Assembly (NCBI GenBank): GCA_963764695.1
Contig: CAVXTW010000002.1
Span: 248,001-312,000, forward strand
Reading direction: 5' to 3'
DNA from: DATFRY01 sp963764695
GTDB taxonomy: Bacteria; Myxococcota_A; Polyangia; Haliangiales; Haliangiaceae
DNA: 64,000 bases
In this document: positions 10,858 to 20,332 of the stretch, piece by piece
Layout: every line of letters begins with the position of its first letter
Position numbering within the stretch: the first letter of the stretch is position 1
Position numbers and translations under genes: made by a program
The notes under the pieces: generated by a model
What the model saw: only the letters and a program-made list of their open reading frames with translations
Database searches by the model: none
What the model was told of the DNA's origin: nothing

Positions 10858-11382
10858 ATGCGAGCGGTGCAGCGCAAGCGCCTGGCCCTGATCTCGACCG
10901 GCGGCACGATCGAGAAGACCTACGACGCGCGCTCCGGCGAGCTGAGCAACCAGGTCTCGGTGCTCGACGTCATGCTCGCATCGCTCGAGCTGCGCGGGGT
11001 GGAGCTGGTGCGCATCGCGCTGATGAACAAGGACAGCCTCGAGATGTCCGACGACGACCACGGCCTGATCGCGCGCGTGGCCGGCGAGCAGGCGGCCCAG
11101 CACGACGGCGTGGTGGTGGTGCACGGCACCGATCGCCTGGCGGTCTCGGGAGAGCGCGTGGTGGCGCTGTGGGGCACGCCGGCCTCGCCGGTCGCGTTCA
11201 CCGGCGCGATGCGGCCGTACGAGCTGCGCGACAGCGACGCGCTGCAGAACCTGACCGAGGCGCTGATGGCGGCGCAGCTCCTGCCGGCCGGCGTCTACGT
11301 GGTCATGCACGGACAGGTGCTGCAGTTCCCGGGCGTGGTGAAGGACCCGGGCCAGGGATCGTTCGTCATGCGCCCGAGCTGA
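10858..11382 (+). CDS. Short asparaginase-like protein (N-terminal domain only)
   Basis: 174 aa against about 330 for type I/II asparaginases. It keeps the first catalytic region STGGTIEKTYD and the second, VVHGTDRLAVSGE (canonical HGTDT), plus VAFTGAMRP. The C-terminal domain that completes the dimer active site is absent, and nothing like it follows. Whether it still deamidates is doubtful. The gene is open to its own TGA, with no sign of a frameshift. ATG 10858 is preferred over an upstream GTG at 10813, because the latter lies inside the hairpin. Confidence 0.8.
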   Translation: MRAVQRKRLALISTGGTIEKTYDARSGELSNQVSVLDVMLASLELRGVELVRIALMNKDSLEMSDDDHGLIARVAGEQAAQHDGVVVVHGTDRLAVSGERVVALWGTPASPVAFTGAMRPYELRDSDALQNLTEALMAAQLLPAGVYVVMHGQVLQFPGVVKDPGQGSFVMRPS

Positions 11383-11417
11383 TCGCGCGCGGCCGGCGCT
11401 CTGCTACCTTCTGCGCC

Positions 11418-12056
11418 ATGGCCGACGACGGTCTGGTTCGCGGGGACGACGGCAAGCGGCGCTGCTGGTGGGGGGCCTCGACGGCCGACTACGTTCCGTA
11501 TCACGACGGCGAGTGGGGTTATCCGGTGGCCGACGACCGCCGGCTGTTCGAGAAGCTGTGCCTGGAGGGCTTCCAGTCCGGCCTGTCGTGGCTGACCATC
11601 CTGCGCAAGCGCGAGGCGTTTCGCCGCGCCTTCGCCGGCTTCGACTACGGCGTGGTCGCGCGCTTCGGCGCCCGCGACGTCAAGCGCCTGCTGGCCGACG
11701 CCGGCATCGTGCGCCACCGCGGCAAGATCGAGGCGACCATCCAGAACGCGCGCTGCGCCGTCGAGCTGGCCGGCGAGGCAGGATCGCTGGCCGCGTATGT
11801 CTGGCGCTTCGAGCCGGCCCGGTCCAGCCGTCCGCGGAAACTGACCCGCGATGCCCTGAAAGGCATGTCGCAGTCGCCCGAGTCGGTGGCGCTGTCGAAG
11901 GACCTCAAGCGGCGCGGCTGGCGCTTTGTCGGACCGACCACGGTCTACGCCTTCATGCAGGCCATGGGTCTGGTCGACGATCACCTGGACGGCTGCTGGG
12001 TGCGGCGGGACGCCGAGCGCGCCCGCCGCGAGTTCGTCCGCCCCAGCGGCGCCTGA
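11418..12056 (+). CDS. tag: DNA-3-methyladenine glycosylase I
   Basis: 212 aa. Removes 3-methyladenine from alkylated DNA (base-excision repair). Motifs: RCWWG with the N-terminal zinc Cys (about residue 16), YHDGEWGYPVADDRRLFEKLCLEGFQ with zinc His and the base pocket, GLSWLTILRKR, and a C-terminal VGPTTVYAFMQAMGLVDDH. Full length. It follows the asparaginase-like gene by 35 bp on the same strand. Some members have a C-terminal extension with extra zinc ligands; here the last 15 residues are simply Arg-rich. Confidence 0.93.
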   Translation: MADDGLVRGDDGKRRCWWGASTADYVPYHDGEWGYPVADDRRLFEKLCLEGFQSGLSWLTILRKREAFRRAFAGFDYGVVARFGARDVKRLLADAGIVRHRGKIEATIQNARCAVELAGEAGSLAAYVWRFEPARSSRPRKLTRDALKGMSQSPESVALSKDLKRRGWRFVGPTTVYAFMQAMGLVDDHLDGCWVRRDAERARREFVRPSGA

Positions 12057-12070
12057 GCTCTACCGCTCGT

Positions 12071-13273
12071 CTAGTCCACGCCGCCGGGGCAGCCGAACAC
12101 GATGACCAGGTCGGTCACGCTGCCGGACTCCAGCGACTCGCAGCTCGCGCCGCTGAACCTGACCTGGTTGCTGGCCTCGTCGTAGTCCCAGCCGCCTGCG
12201 CCGGTCGTGTCGCGCTCGACCGCGGTGCCGTCGAAGTAGACGTAGATGCCGTCGGGGCTGCTCGGCTCCTCCGACAGCTGGTAGCTGCACGCCAGCGCGG
12301 TGCCGATGATCGACTCGAAGGCCTGGTTGAGCGCCGCCGCGTCGTCGGCCTGGTAGTAGGCGGGGTTGCCCGGCAGCGCCGTGCCGCCCTCGGTGGCCAT
12401 GGCGTTGAGGGAGTTCTCGTCAACCTCGCCACCGAACCCGACAACGAAGGTCTTCACCTCCGGCGTCTGGGCGCGCAGCGTCTGGACCGCGGCGACGCCG
12501 TTGCCGTTGCAGGTCTCGGCGCCGTCGGTGAGCAGGAGGATGTAGTTCGGGTGCGCGGTGTCGGCCAGCCCGGCGTAGCCGACCCGCGCCTGCAGGGTGG
12601 AGCCGATCGGCGTGTTGGTGGCGGCGTTTGTGTTGCTGATGGCCTGCTGCACCGCGCCGGCGGTCCCGTCGCCGACATCGACGTCGAGGTCGCCGGGGTT
12701 GCACGCGTTGCCGCCCGGGTTGGTGACGCTGGCGTACATGCTGAGGCCGAAGCGCACCCGATCACCGTAGGTGTTCAGGATGAGCGACATGGCGGCGCCG
12801 GCGATGTCCCACTTGCTCTGGCCGCCCACCTCGTCGTTCATGCTGTCGGAGCGGTCGAGCACCACGAGCATGTTGGGCGCCACCGGCTCGGCCGCGACCG
12901 ACAGGCCCTCGCAGCCGCAGAAGCCGCCCACGCAGGTCTCGCCGGCCGAGCAGTTGACCGACTCGTCGCACGGGCCGCCGGTCGAGTTGTCGGCGCAGGT
13001 GCCACCGTCGGTGCAGTACCCGCCGGTGCCGCACTCGCCGTGCGTGGTGCACGGAAGATCGGCGCACCGGTCCGTGTCCGGATCGCACACCTGGTCGCCG
13101 GGACAATCGCGCGCCGAGTCGCACGAGTCGTCGCCGGTGCTACCACCGCCGGCATCGGCGCCCGGTCCAGCGTCGGCCTGCGCGCCTCCGCCGGGGTTGC
13201 CCTCGATCGGCCCGCAGGCAGCGACGAGGAGCAGGGACATCGCGGATCCGATGACGTGCAGGACGCACTTCAC
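12071..13273 (-). CDS. VWA-domain lipoprotein with Cys-rich region
   Basis: 400 aa. Lipoprotein signal (LLLVAAC, Cys 20), an Asp/Gly linker, then a Cys-rich segment (about residues 50-125) with a dozen or more Cys spaced as in EGF-like/disulfide modules. A von Willebrand factor A domain spans about 130-345, with MIDAS motif DRSDS (about 140), T at TNTPIGS and LLTDGAE. It probably binds protein or another ligand at the cell surface in a metal-dependent way; this type is common in myxobacteria. A strong AAGGAGG precedes the GTG start at 13273. It is convergent with tag (14 bp). Confidence 0.88.
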   Translation of the reverse strand: MKCVLHVIGSAMSLLLVAACGPIEGNPGGGAQADAGPGADAGGGSTGDDSCDSARDCPGDQVCDPDTDRCADLPCTTHGECGTGGYCTDGGTCADNSTGGPCDESVNCSAGETCVGGFCGCEGLSVAAEPVAPNMLVVLDRSDSMNDEVGGQSKWDIAGAAMSLILNTYGDRVRFGLSMYASVTNPGGNACNPGDLDVDVGDGTAGAVQQAISNTNAATNTPIGSTLQARVGYAGLADTAHPNYILLLTDGAETCNGNGVAAVQTLRAQTPEVKTFVVGFGGEVDENSLNAMATEGGTALPGNPAYYQADDAAALNQAFESIIGTALACSYQLSEEPSSPDGIYVYFDGTAVERDTTGAGGWDYDEASNQVRFSGASCESLESGSVTDLVIVFGCPGGVD

Positions 13274-13436
13274 GGCAGCCTCCTTCGAGACACCATCCCC
13301 GCGGCGGCCCCATTCTAGGACAATCCATCGCGCGTGGCGAAGATTCGCACGCGCCGCAGCGTCACATTTTCGTCGCGCCGCGCGCGGGCCATCGGTCGAT
13401 CTCGCACCGCTTGCCGCGGTGGGTCATGAGCCGGTT

Positions 13437-15429
13437 TTAGAGCCTCTGCCGGAGATCGAGCGCCGCGGCGTGGTGGGCGTCGAGGAGCAGGGCCTGGTCG
13501 ACGCGGGCGCGCGCCGCCTCCCGGTCGCCCTGCCGGGCCGCCACCTCGGCAAGCTGCACGAGCGCGTCGGCGTAGTACGGCGCCAGGCGGGCCACCCACT
13601 CCAGCTCGCGACGCGCGCCGACCATGTCGCCTCGCCGAGCGAGGGCCGGCCCCAGCGCCAGGTGCGGCTGCAGCAGGTGCGAGCTCCCGGTCGCGCCGGC
13701 CAGGCGGCTCAGCGCAGCCTCGGCCCGCCGGTCGCCGAGCGCCTGCAGCGCCAGCGCCGCGGCCAGCCGCACGCGCAGCGACGGGTCGTCGAGCACCCCG
13801 GCGACCGCATCGGCCGCCTCACCCGAGCGCGCGGCGCCGATCGCCTCGCACGCCTTGGCGCGCAGGAGCGGGTCGCTGCTGTCCAGGAGCGGCAGCGCGG
13901 CGGCCGCGGCCGGCGGGCCGAACCGGCGGGCGAGCAGCACCGCCGCGGCGCCGCGCAGACTCGGCGCCTCGTCCTTGTCGCCGACGACCTCGACCAGCGG
14001 GCGCGCGCTGTCCACTGCAGTGCCGTGGTCGAAGGCGTCGGCCAGGCGGAGGCGGCGGGCCTGTCGCCGCGCCGCGTCGGGCCACCAGGCGGCCAGCGAG
14101 CGCGACAGCTCGGCCGGCGGCCGATCCGCGTGGCACGTCCCGCACGCGCTCGGCACGCCGTGGCGCGAGGTGTTGTCCGGCACCGGTACATCGATGGCGT
14201 GGTCGGCGAAGTGGTCGAGCACGCCGCTGACCACCGGCGGCATGTGGCACGCGACGCAGCGCTGCGCGGCGGCGGCGCGGTGGTGGGTGTGGCCGCGCCC
14301 GGCGGCGAACACCGGCGCGTGGCAGCCGCGGCAGCCCTGGTCCGGGTCCTTCGCGCGCAGCTCCGCATCGCCGTGGCGCTCGTGCGGCGCGGTGTGGCAC
14401 GACAGGCAGGTGGCGCCGCCTCGCCGGTAGCAGGCCGACTGCAGGAGCGCCTGGTACTCGAAGCTCGACACGCCGGGCCGCCCGTCGGCGAAGAAGTCCT
14501 CCGACTGCCTGTCGCCGATCATCACCACGATCGCGTCGTACATGTCGTCGTAGCGCTGGCCGGGCGTGAAGTGGTGGTCGGCGTCGAGCAGCGGGAACAG
14601 CGGCACGCGCGGGCCGTGGCACTGCCCGCACGCCGCCATGGCCAGGTCGCGCGGCGCCTTGCCCGGGTGGAAGATGTCGGCCACCTCGGTGCTCTCGGCG
14701 TGACGCGAGCCGGGCCCGTGGCAGCTCTCGCACGCCACGCCCGGGTCGGCGAACCTTGTCGTCCACCGGTGCGCGGCCAGGTCGTAGTCCACGCGCAGCC
14801 CGGTTGTGTGGCAGTCGAGGCACTCGTGGTTGGCCATGCGGCGGAAGTTGGCCCAGTAGAACGGATGCTGCGGGTCGAGCCGGCCCTGCTTCTTCTCGGT
14901 GTAGTCGACCCAGGCGCGCCCGGTGACGTGGTAGTAGACCGGCAGCACCTGCCAGCGCCCGTCGGGGAAGACGGTCACGTCGTCCTGCATGCGCTTGCCG
15001 CCGATCAGCCAGTCGACCGAGAAGTCGGCCAGCTCTCCGTCGGGGCCGCGCGTGCGCATCGAGTACTTCCCGCCGCGGCGCGCCATCCACGCCTCGCTCG
15101 ACGTCCCCGCATAGTGGGCGCCGCCGAAGTCGCCGCGCACGGCGCGCCCGCTCCGGCCGGGCCAGGGCGCGCGCGTGCCAGCTCTTGCCCCACGCCCGAT
15201 GCTGGCGACCATGGCACTCGCCGCACCGCGCGCTGCCGACGTAGCTGGCCGCAGTCGGCGTCGCCGCAGCCACCGCCGGCGCCCCGGCATCGGCCACACG
15301 CGCGACCGGCGCGTCGGCCTCCCTGCCCGCGTCTGCCTCGTCGCGGATTCTCGGCCGCGACCGCCGGCAGCCGCCGACGGCGACCAGCAGTGACAGCATC
15401 GCGAGCGCTGCGAGACGGCGGGGGAGCAC
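13437..15429 (-). CDS. Octahaem c-type cytochrome with HEAT and TPR repeats (one frameshift)
   Basis: Exported electron carrier or oxidoreductase. Signal with lipobox VAVGGC, then eight CxxCH haem sites (CGEC, CLDC, CESC, CGQC, CLSC, CRGC, CVAC and CGTC, each followed by His). After them come HEAT-like repeats (SLRGAAAVLLARRFG, SDPLLRAKACEAIG, PSLRVRLAAALALQALG) and a C-terminal TPR region. The frame changes between about 15130 and 15175: the first haem and signal are in one frame and everything after RPGRSGRAVRG in another. One extra base explains it, and the span then gives 663 aa. GTG start; it follows the deacylase by 12 bp, probably as an operon. Confidence 0.8.
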
Positions 15430-15441
15430 CGGGCCCGCCTT

Positions 15442-16363
15442 CTACCGCAGCTCGCGCCCGTAGAAGAAGCCGTCGCTGCCCTGCGGCTGGTAAAGCGGCA
15501 GCAAGACCAACCCGTCGAACGGGGCGCGGATCTCGCCGCTGCCGTCGCGCGCCAGCAGCGTGCCGGCGCCGGTGCGCTGGATGTTGGCGAAGCCCGGCTC
15601 CATGCAGAAGCCGTGCTCCGGCAGGACCTCGTGACGCGACACCACCTCGATGAGCTGCGGCAGGTCGCCGCGCGCGTGCGACAGCAGCGCGTGCGCCTCG
15701 GCATGGCCCGGCACGTCCGCGGCCGCCACAACGCCGGCCGCGCTCAGTCCGAGAGTCACGGCCGCCTCCAGGTTGGCCAGCGCGTGCGCGCTCTGATTCT
15801 GCCCGCCCTCGACGGCCAGGGTCGCGCAGCCGCGCCGGCTCAGATAGCTGGTCAGCACGCCGTCGATCTGTGCCTCGAGCCCGACGATGCCGGGCAGCGG
15901 GAGCGCGGCGGCGAAGGCGCGGCTGCCCGCATCCTCACCGACGACGCCGAACGGGATGCCGTCGGCCGACGTGGTGTGCATGTCGAGCGCGAAGACCGGG
16001 CCGCGGGCGCGCGCCAGCACGGCGTCCAGCGCGCCCGCCAGCTCGATCAACTCCGAGCCCTCGGCGTCGTCCGCTCCGGCCCGCGCCGCGGCGATGCGCT
16101 CCGGAGTCCACTGTCGATTCAGGTCGCGCACCAGGTAGCGCCGCCCGGCGGCCAGCGCGCGCATGTTGCCGGTCAGCGCCACGACCTCGCCGGCCACGCC
16201 GCGCCCCGCTGGCGCGCAGGCGGCCGAGCACCCGCCGCGCCGCGTTCACGCCGGCAGGCTCGTTGCCGTGGACACCGCCGACCAGAAGGAGCGTCGGCCC
16301 GGCCTCGGCCCCGGACAGCTGGTCGATGACTCGCGCGCCCATCTCCATCTGGCCGGCGACCAT
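15442..16363 (-). CDS. Succinylglutamate desuccinylase/aspartoacylase-family zinc deacylase (one frameshift)
   Basis: Zinc carboxypeptidase-fold amidohydrolase that removes an acyl group from an amino acid or a C-terminal residue from a peptide. The first zinc motif VGGVHGNEPAG (His and Glu) lies near residue 40. The second ligand region is FALDMHTTS (His), and the catalytic Glu is in TLAVEGG. The N-terminal part and the rest are in different frames. Removing one G from the GGGG run (minus strand, 16204-16207) restores SGRGVAGEVVALTGN and a 306-aa protein. Substrate unknown. Divergent from the thioesterase gene; ATG 16363 is one of three near starts. Confidence 0.78.
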
Positions 16364-16441
16364 AGCGCGCCGGTCCAGGGCCCGCCAAGCCGGGCTAACT
16401 CCGCGACACAGCGGCGCCATCCGCTGCCATACTCGCCGCCG

Positions 16442-16867
16442 ATGTCCGGATCAGCCGACGGTCCGATTCGCTTCGAGCTCGAGCTTGTGGCCGGCCCCGG
16501 CGACATCGACGAGCTCGGCCACGTCTCCAACATCACCTACGTGAGCTGGCTGCAGCTCGCCGCCACCGAACACTCGAGCGCGGTCGGCTGGGATCACGCC
16601 GCCTATGTCGCGCTCGGCTCGGTGTTCGTGGTCAAGCGACACGAGATCGACTACCGCGTGCCGGCCTACCACGGCGACCGCATCGTGCTGCGCACATGGG
16701 TGGAGTGGTGGCGCACGGCGTCCAGCCAGCGCCGCACCGAGATCGCGCGCGTCACCGACGGTGTGATCCTCGCCAGCGCCGCGACGCTCTGGGCCCTGGT
16801 CGGCCTCGAGAGCGGGAGGCCGCGGCGCATTCCGGACGAGCTGCGCCGCGCTTTCAGCCCTGACTGA
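16442..16867 (+). CDS. Acyl-CoA thioesterase (4HBT hotdog family)
   Basis: 141 aa single hotdog domain. Predicted to hydrolyse acyl-CoA. It has the YbgC-like active-site block DIDELGHVSNITYVSWLQ (residues 19-36; Asp and the His-x-x-Asn pair), followed by EIDYRVPAYHGDRIVLRTWVEWW and a C-terminal PRRIPDELRRAF. In frame, ATG 16442 is the only sensible start. It stands alone, divergent from the deacylase and ahead of a 735-bp gap. Confidence 0.87.
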   Translation: MSGSADGPIRFELELVAGPGDIDELGHVSNITYVSWLQLAATEHSSAVGWDHAAYVALGSVFVVKRHEIDYRVPAYHGDRIVLRTWVEWWRTASSQRRTEIARVTDGVILASAATLWALVGLESGRPRRIPDELRRAFSPD

Positions 16868-17602
16868 TCCGTTACGGCGCAGGTTCTGCGGAGATTCGAT
16901 CGGGCGCAGCTTATGCGCAGATTGTCGATCTTGCGCATGGCCTGCGCCGGTCGAGGATCTTGCGCGCGCGATTCGCGGGAAACCCGCGTCGCAGCGTCCT
17001 AGTGCGCGAAATGTCTGCTGCACCCCTGAAGGGGGAACCCGCTCGCGGGTCCCGGTACGGCGACTTCAAACAGTGTTTCGAAGCTGACCAAAGATCGTCC
17101 GCGCAAGGCTTGCACGAATTGTATCGGCCGCGTTGACCCCTCCGGGAATTCTGCCCCGTTTTCGAGACACTTGCGGCCGTCGCGCGCTGCACCTCCCCTG
17201 GCACATCCAGTGCAATCACTCGCGCTGTCTGGCGGTGGTGGTGGCTCCGGGTCGGGAGCAAAGCCTGGGCAAGGTTGAAGGAAGGGCGAGCCGCGAAGCA
17301 GGAACGGGAGCAAGCCGCTTGGAGGAGGGTTGGTTGCAGGCCTGAGGGGGGAGCGCGGTCATCGGACAAGGTCCTCGATTTCGCGGATGCTGCCGATGTC
17401 GTTTTGCGGAAGGTGAGACCCAGGCAGGGGGAAGCCTCGACCGAGGGGAAGGTAGGGCGGGAGAATGGAGCGGCCTCCAACCGTTTCATTCGCAGTGTGG
17501 GGGGCCCCTAGCAGAGGCGAAGGGATACGGGGAAAGCTGCTCGATGTTGCCCCATCGCCGCCAGACATGTTTTTTCCGCTGATCGTCCGCTGAGCGGATC
17601 GA
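16868..17602. other. 735-bp non-coding interval with lower GC and hairpins
   Basis: No frame here has family-like protein sequence or the codon bias of the neighbours, and GC is visibly lower. Small hairpins are CGCGGG-AAA-CCCGCG at 16974-16988 and ACCCGC-TC-GCGGGT at 17037-17050. From about 17230 to 17560 the plus strand is strikingly purine-rich (many GGAGG/GAAGG runs). It may hold a structured RNA or decayed element, but I recognise no known RNA family. Confidence 0.4.
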
Positions 17603-19552
17603 TCAGCCGGGGCGGGGCGCGGCCGCCGCTTCGGCTTCCTCGGAGAGCTTCTCCTCGAGGAGGTTGGACGCGATGGTCATGAAGTCCTCCTCGGTGATGA
17701 TGCCGACCAGCCGCTCGTCCTGGATGACGGGCAGGCAGCCGATGCGGTAGCGCCGCATCAGCCGGATCGCCTCAACCGTCTCGGTGTCGACGGTGATCGT
17801 GGTGACCTCGGTCTTCATGATCTCGGACACCGGCGTGTCGCTGATCGATCCGCCGCTGGCCAGGAAGCGCAGCACGGCCCGGTAGGTGACCAGCCCGACA
17901 AGGCGGTGGTCCTTGTCCTCGACCGGGACGTGGCGGATGCGCTCCCAGCTCATCAAGTTCGCGATCATCTCGATCGGCTCGTCGTGATGGATGGTGAAGA
18001 TGTCCGTCGTCATGTACTGGTCGACGCGGAGGTAGTTGTTGCGCGCGGACTCGGCCTCGTCGAGGCGGGCGCGCTCCCACTCCGCCACCGGACGGCCGGT
18101 CCCCTGGCGCTGCACCGTGGCGGCGACAAGGACGTTGGAGCGCTCACCCGGCGCCGCCTTGTCCTTGAGCGCGTTCCACGACGAGATGATCCAGCGCGCG
18201 CCCGTGCGTGCCGTGCGCAGGCGGTTGTCGACAGTGCCCAGGTAGCGCTTGATGTCGTCCTCGACGATGCCGGCCCGGCGCAGGCCGGCCTCCGCCACCG
18301 GCAGGAGCTTGTCGAGCACCAGGTGCGACGCCGAGATGTCCTCGCCGTCGAGCCAGCCGAAGTGCGCGCCCAGCCCCTCGCGGGCCGCGGTGTAGAAGTT
18401 GGCGCCGGCCTGGTCGAAGTCGATGCGCCGGGTGATGTCCTCCTCGCGCACGCCCATCTCGGTCATCAGCCCGAACCAGAGCGCGCTGTTGGACACCTCG
18501 TCGATGACGGTCGGCCCCGACGGCATGACCCGGTTCTCGATGCGCAGGTGCGGCTTGCCCTCGAACACGCCGTAGCAGGCCCGGTTCCACCGGTAGATGG
18601 TGCCGTTGTGCAGGCGCAGCGCCTTGAGCATCGGCACCTCGCCGCGCTCGAGCACCGCCATCGGGTTCTCGTCCAGGTCGGTGCCGACCAGGGCGCGGAA
18701 GCGCGTGATGTCTTCCTGGTAGATCTCGACCACCGAGTTCTTGACCCACCTGGTGCCGAAGCTGACCCGCGCCTCGGTCTCGCGCTGATGGTGGGTGTGG
18801 CTGCGCGTGTCGGTGGCCTGGCGGAACAGCGCGATGCGCGTCTCGGCCCACAGCCTGCGCCCGAACAGCAGCGGCGAGTTGGCCGAGATGGCGACCATCG
18901 GCCCGGCCAGCAGCTGGGCCAGGTTGTACATGCGCGCGAACTCGGACGGCTCCACCTGCAGGTGGGCCTGGAAGCTGGAGTTGCACGCCTCCAGCATCAC
19001 CGAGTCGTGCTTGATGATGAGCTCGTCGAGCCCCTTGATGGAAAGCTCGAACTGGCCCCCGCGCAGCTCGTTGATCGCCTTGTTGAGGGCGTGGTAGCGC
19101 GGGCTGGGCACCATGCTGTCGAGGCCCAGGTCCGACTTGCGCAGGGTCGGCAGGATGCCGATCAAGATCGCGTGCATGCCGATCTCGTTGGCGGTCGTGC
19201 GCGCCTTGTCGACCAGCTCCTGTAGCTGCTTCTCGAGGCGCGAGATGCCCTCGCCGGTCAGCTCTTGCGGGTCGCTGTTGGCCTCGAGCTGGAACATGCC
19301 CAGCTCGGTCGTGTAGTGGCTGTCGGCCAGGCGCTCCATCATCTTGAGCGCGCCCTGGGCCGGCGCCCAGCGGCGGTCGATGAGGAACATCTCCTGCTCG
19401 GCGCCGATGCGGCGCACGCCGGTCTCGAACCGCCCCTCTTTCAGCATGCGCTCGAGCGCGCGCAGGTCCGCGAGGATCGCGGTCATGAACTCGCGGCGCT
19501 TCTTGCCCTCGTGCTGATCCCCTTCGACATCCTTGTGCGACCGGGTCGTCAT
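17603..19552 (-). CDS. GCS2-family glutamate-amine ligase with two C-terminal CBS domains
   Basis: 649 aa. The N-terminal GCS2 domain (about residues 40-420) belongs to the glutamate-cysteine ligase 2/carboxylate-amine ligase family: RRIGAEQEMFLID with metal Glu, TTELGMFQLEANSDP, HAILIGILP and LRIENRVMP. Such enzymes form an amide from a gamma- or alpha-carboxylate with ATP. A pair of CBS domains (506-565 and 575-630; YMTTDIFTIHHDEP, IMKTEVTTITVDTE, GIITEEDFM) suggests allosteric control by an adenine nucleotide. It is the last gene of the six-gene operon and starts 39 bp after the upstream esterase. A start at Met 23 is also possible. The true substrates are unknown. Confidence 0.85.
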   Translation of the reverse strand: MTTRSHKDVEGDQHEGKKRREFMTAILADLRALERMLKEGRFETGVRRIGAEQEMFLIDRRWAPAQGALKMMERLADSHYTTELGMFQLEANSDPQELTGEGISRLEKQLQELVDKARTTANEIGMHAILIGILPTLRKSDLGLDSMVPSPRYHALNKAINELRGGQFELSIKGLDELIIKHDSVMLEACNSSFQAHLQVEPSEFARMYNLAQLLAGPMVAISANSPLLFGRRLWAETRIALFRQATDTRSHTHHQRETEARVSFGTRWVKNSVVEIYQEDITRFRALVGTDLDENPMAVLERGEVPMLKALRLHNGTIYRWNRACYGVFEGKPHLRIENRVMPSGPTVIDEVSNSALWFGLMTEMGVREEDITRRIDFDQAGANFYTAAREGLGAHFGWLDGEDISASHLVLDKLLPVAEAGLRRAGIVEDDIKRYLGTVDNRLRTARTGARWIISSWNALKDKAAPGERSNVLVAATVQRQGTGRPVAEWERARLDEAESARNNYLRVDQYMTTDIFTIHHDEPIEMIANLMSWERIRHVPVEDKDHRLVGLVTYRAVLRFLASGGSISDTPVSEIMKTEVTTITVDTETVEAIRLMRRYRIGCLPVIQDERLVGIITEEDFMTIASNLLEEKLSEEAEAAAAPRPG

Positions 19553-19591
19553 GCGATCACCTCATGTGTGTTTCGTGGCGGCTCGCAAACG

Positions 19592-20332
19592 TCACTTCGT
19601 CCACTCTTCGAGATAGCCGGGCAGCATCCGGCGCCAGGTCGGCCAGTCGTGGTGCCAGTCCGGCCCCCACGAGTCGACCCGGTTGGGGATGCCCTGGCGG
19701 CCCAGCACGCCGGCCATGTTCCAGGACTCGCCGATGTCCTCGGCGCGCCCCTCGCCCGACGCGATCAGGATGAAGCGGGTGCGCAGCACGTCCAGGTGCA
19801 GCCCCGACAGCGTCGGCACGAAGTGCACCGGCGACGAGACCCAGAAGTCCTCGCTGAAGTCTCCGCCGCTCTGGTAGAAGCGGCGCAGGTCGTAGGTGCC
19901 GGACATGGCGCAGGCCCGGGTGAACACGTCCGGGAAGCGGCACACCATCGCCACCGAGTGGAACGCGCCGATCGACGAGCCGGCCGCCCAGATGTCGATG
20001 TCCTGGGACTGGCAGTCGGTGCGGACGGCCGGCACCACCTCGTGGCGGATGTACTGGTGGAACTGGTTCTGCAGCCACATCTGGTGGCGCGGCGAGCCCT
20101 CGCCGGCCAGAAGCGCGCGCCCTGCCGCGCTGTCGCACGAGTAGATCTTGATCTTGCCGCCGTCGATCAGGCCGGCCAGCGCGTCGACCAGCAAGAAGCG
20201 CTCGATCTCCTCGGCGTCGCCGCCGGCGGTGGGAAACAGCAGCACCGGCTGGCCGAACGTGCCCCAGCGGACGAGGGTGACCTCGCGCTGGAGGCGCTCG
20301 GAGTGCCAGCGCGCGACCTTCTTGTCAGCCAT
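19592..20332 (-). CDS. Esterase D/PHB-depolymerase-like alpha/beta hydrolase
   Basis: 246 aa, no signal peptide. Belongs to the putative esterase (PF00756-type) group: QPVLLFPTAGGDAEE near the N-terminus as oxyanion region, the nucleophile elbow AAGSSIGAFHS (Ser near residue 118), and a C-terminal HHDWPTWRRMLPGYL carrying the presumed His. In the operon it may hydrolyse or transfer an ester or amide of the ligase product. Its ATG overlaps the stop of the upstream ATP-grasp gene by 8 bp, indicating translational coupling. Confidence 0.82.
   Translation of the reverse strand: MADKKVARWHSERLQREVTLVRWGTFGQPVLLFPTAGGDAEEIERFLLVDALAGLIDGGKIKIYSCDSAAGRALLAGEGSPRHQMWLQNQFHQYIRHEVVPAVRTDCQSQDIDIWAAGSSIGAFHSVAMVCRFPDVFTRACAMSGTYDLRRFYQSGGDFSEDFWVSSPVHFVPTLSGLHLDVLRTRFILIASGEGRAEDIGESWNMAGVLGRQGIPNRVDSWGPDWHHDWPTWRRMLPGYLEEWTK

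Noticed and set aside
17080..17120. Similarity to the start of RNase P RNA (gaagctgacca...)
   Set aside because: The conserved GGAAAGTCCGGGCTCC and later core segments are missing.
16911..17511. Short open frames in the 735-bp gap (192 and 78 codons)
   Set aside because: No family resemblance, codon use unlike neighbours, and they overlap each other.
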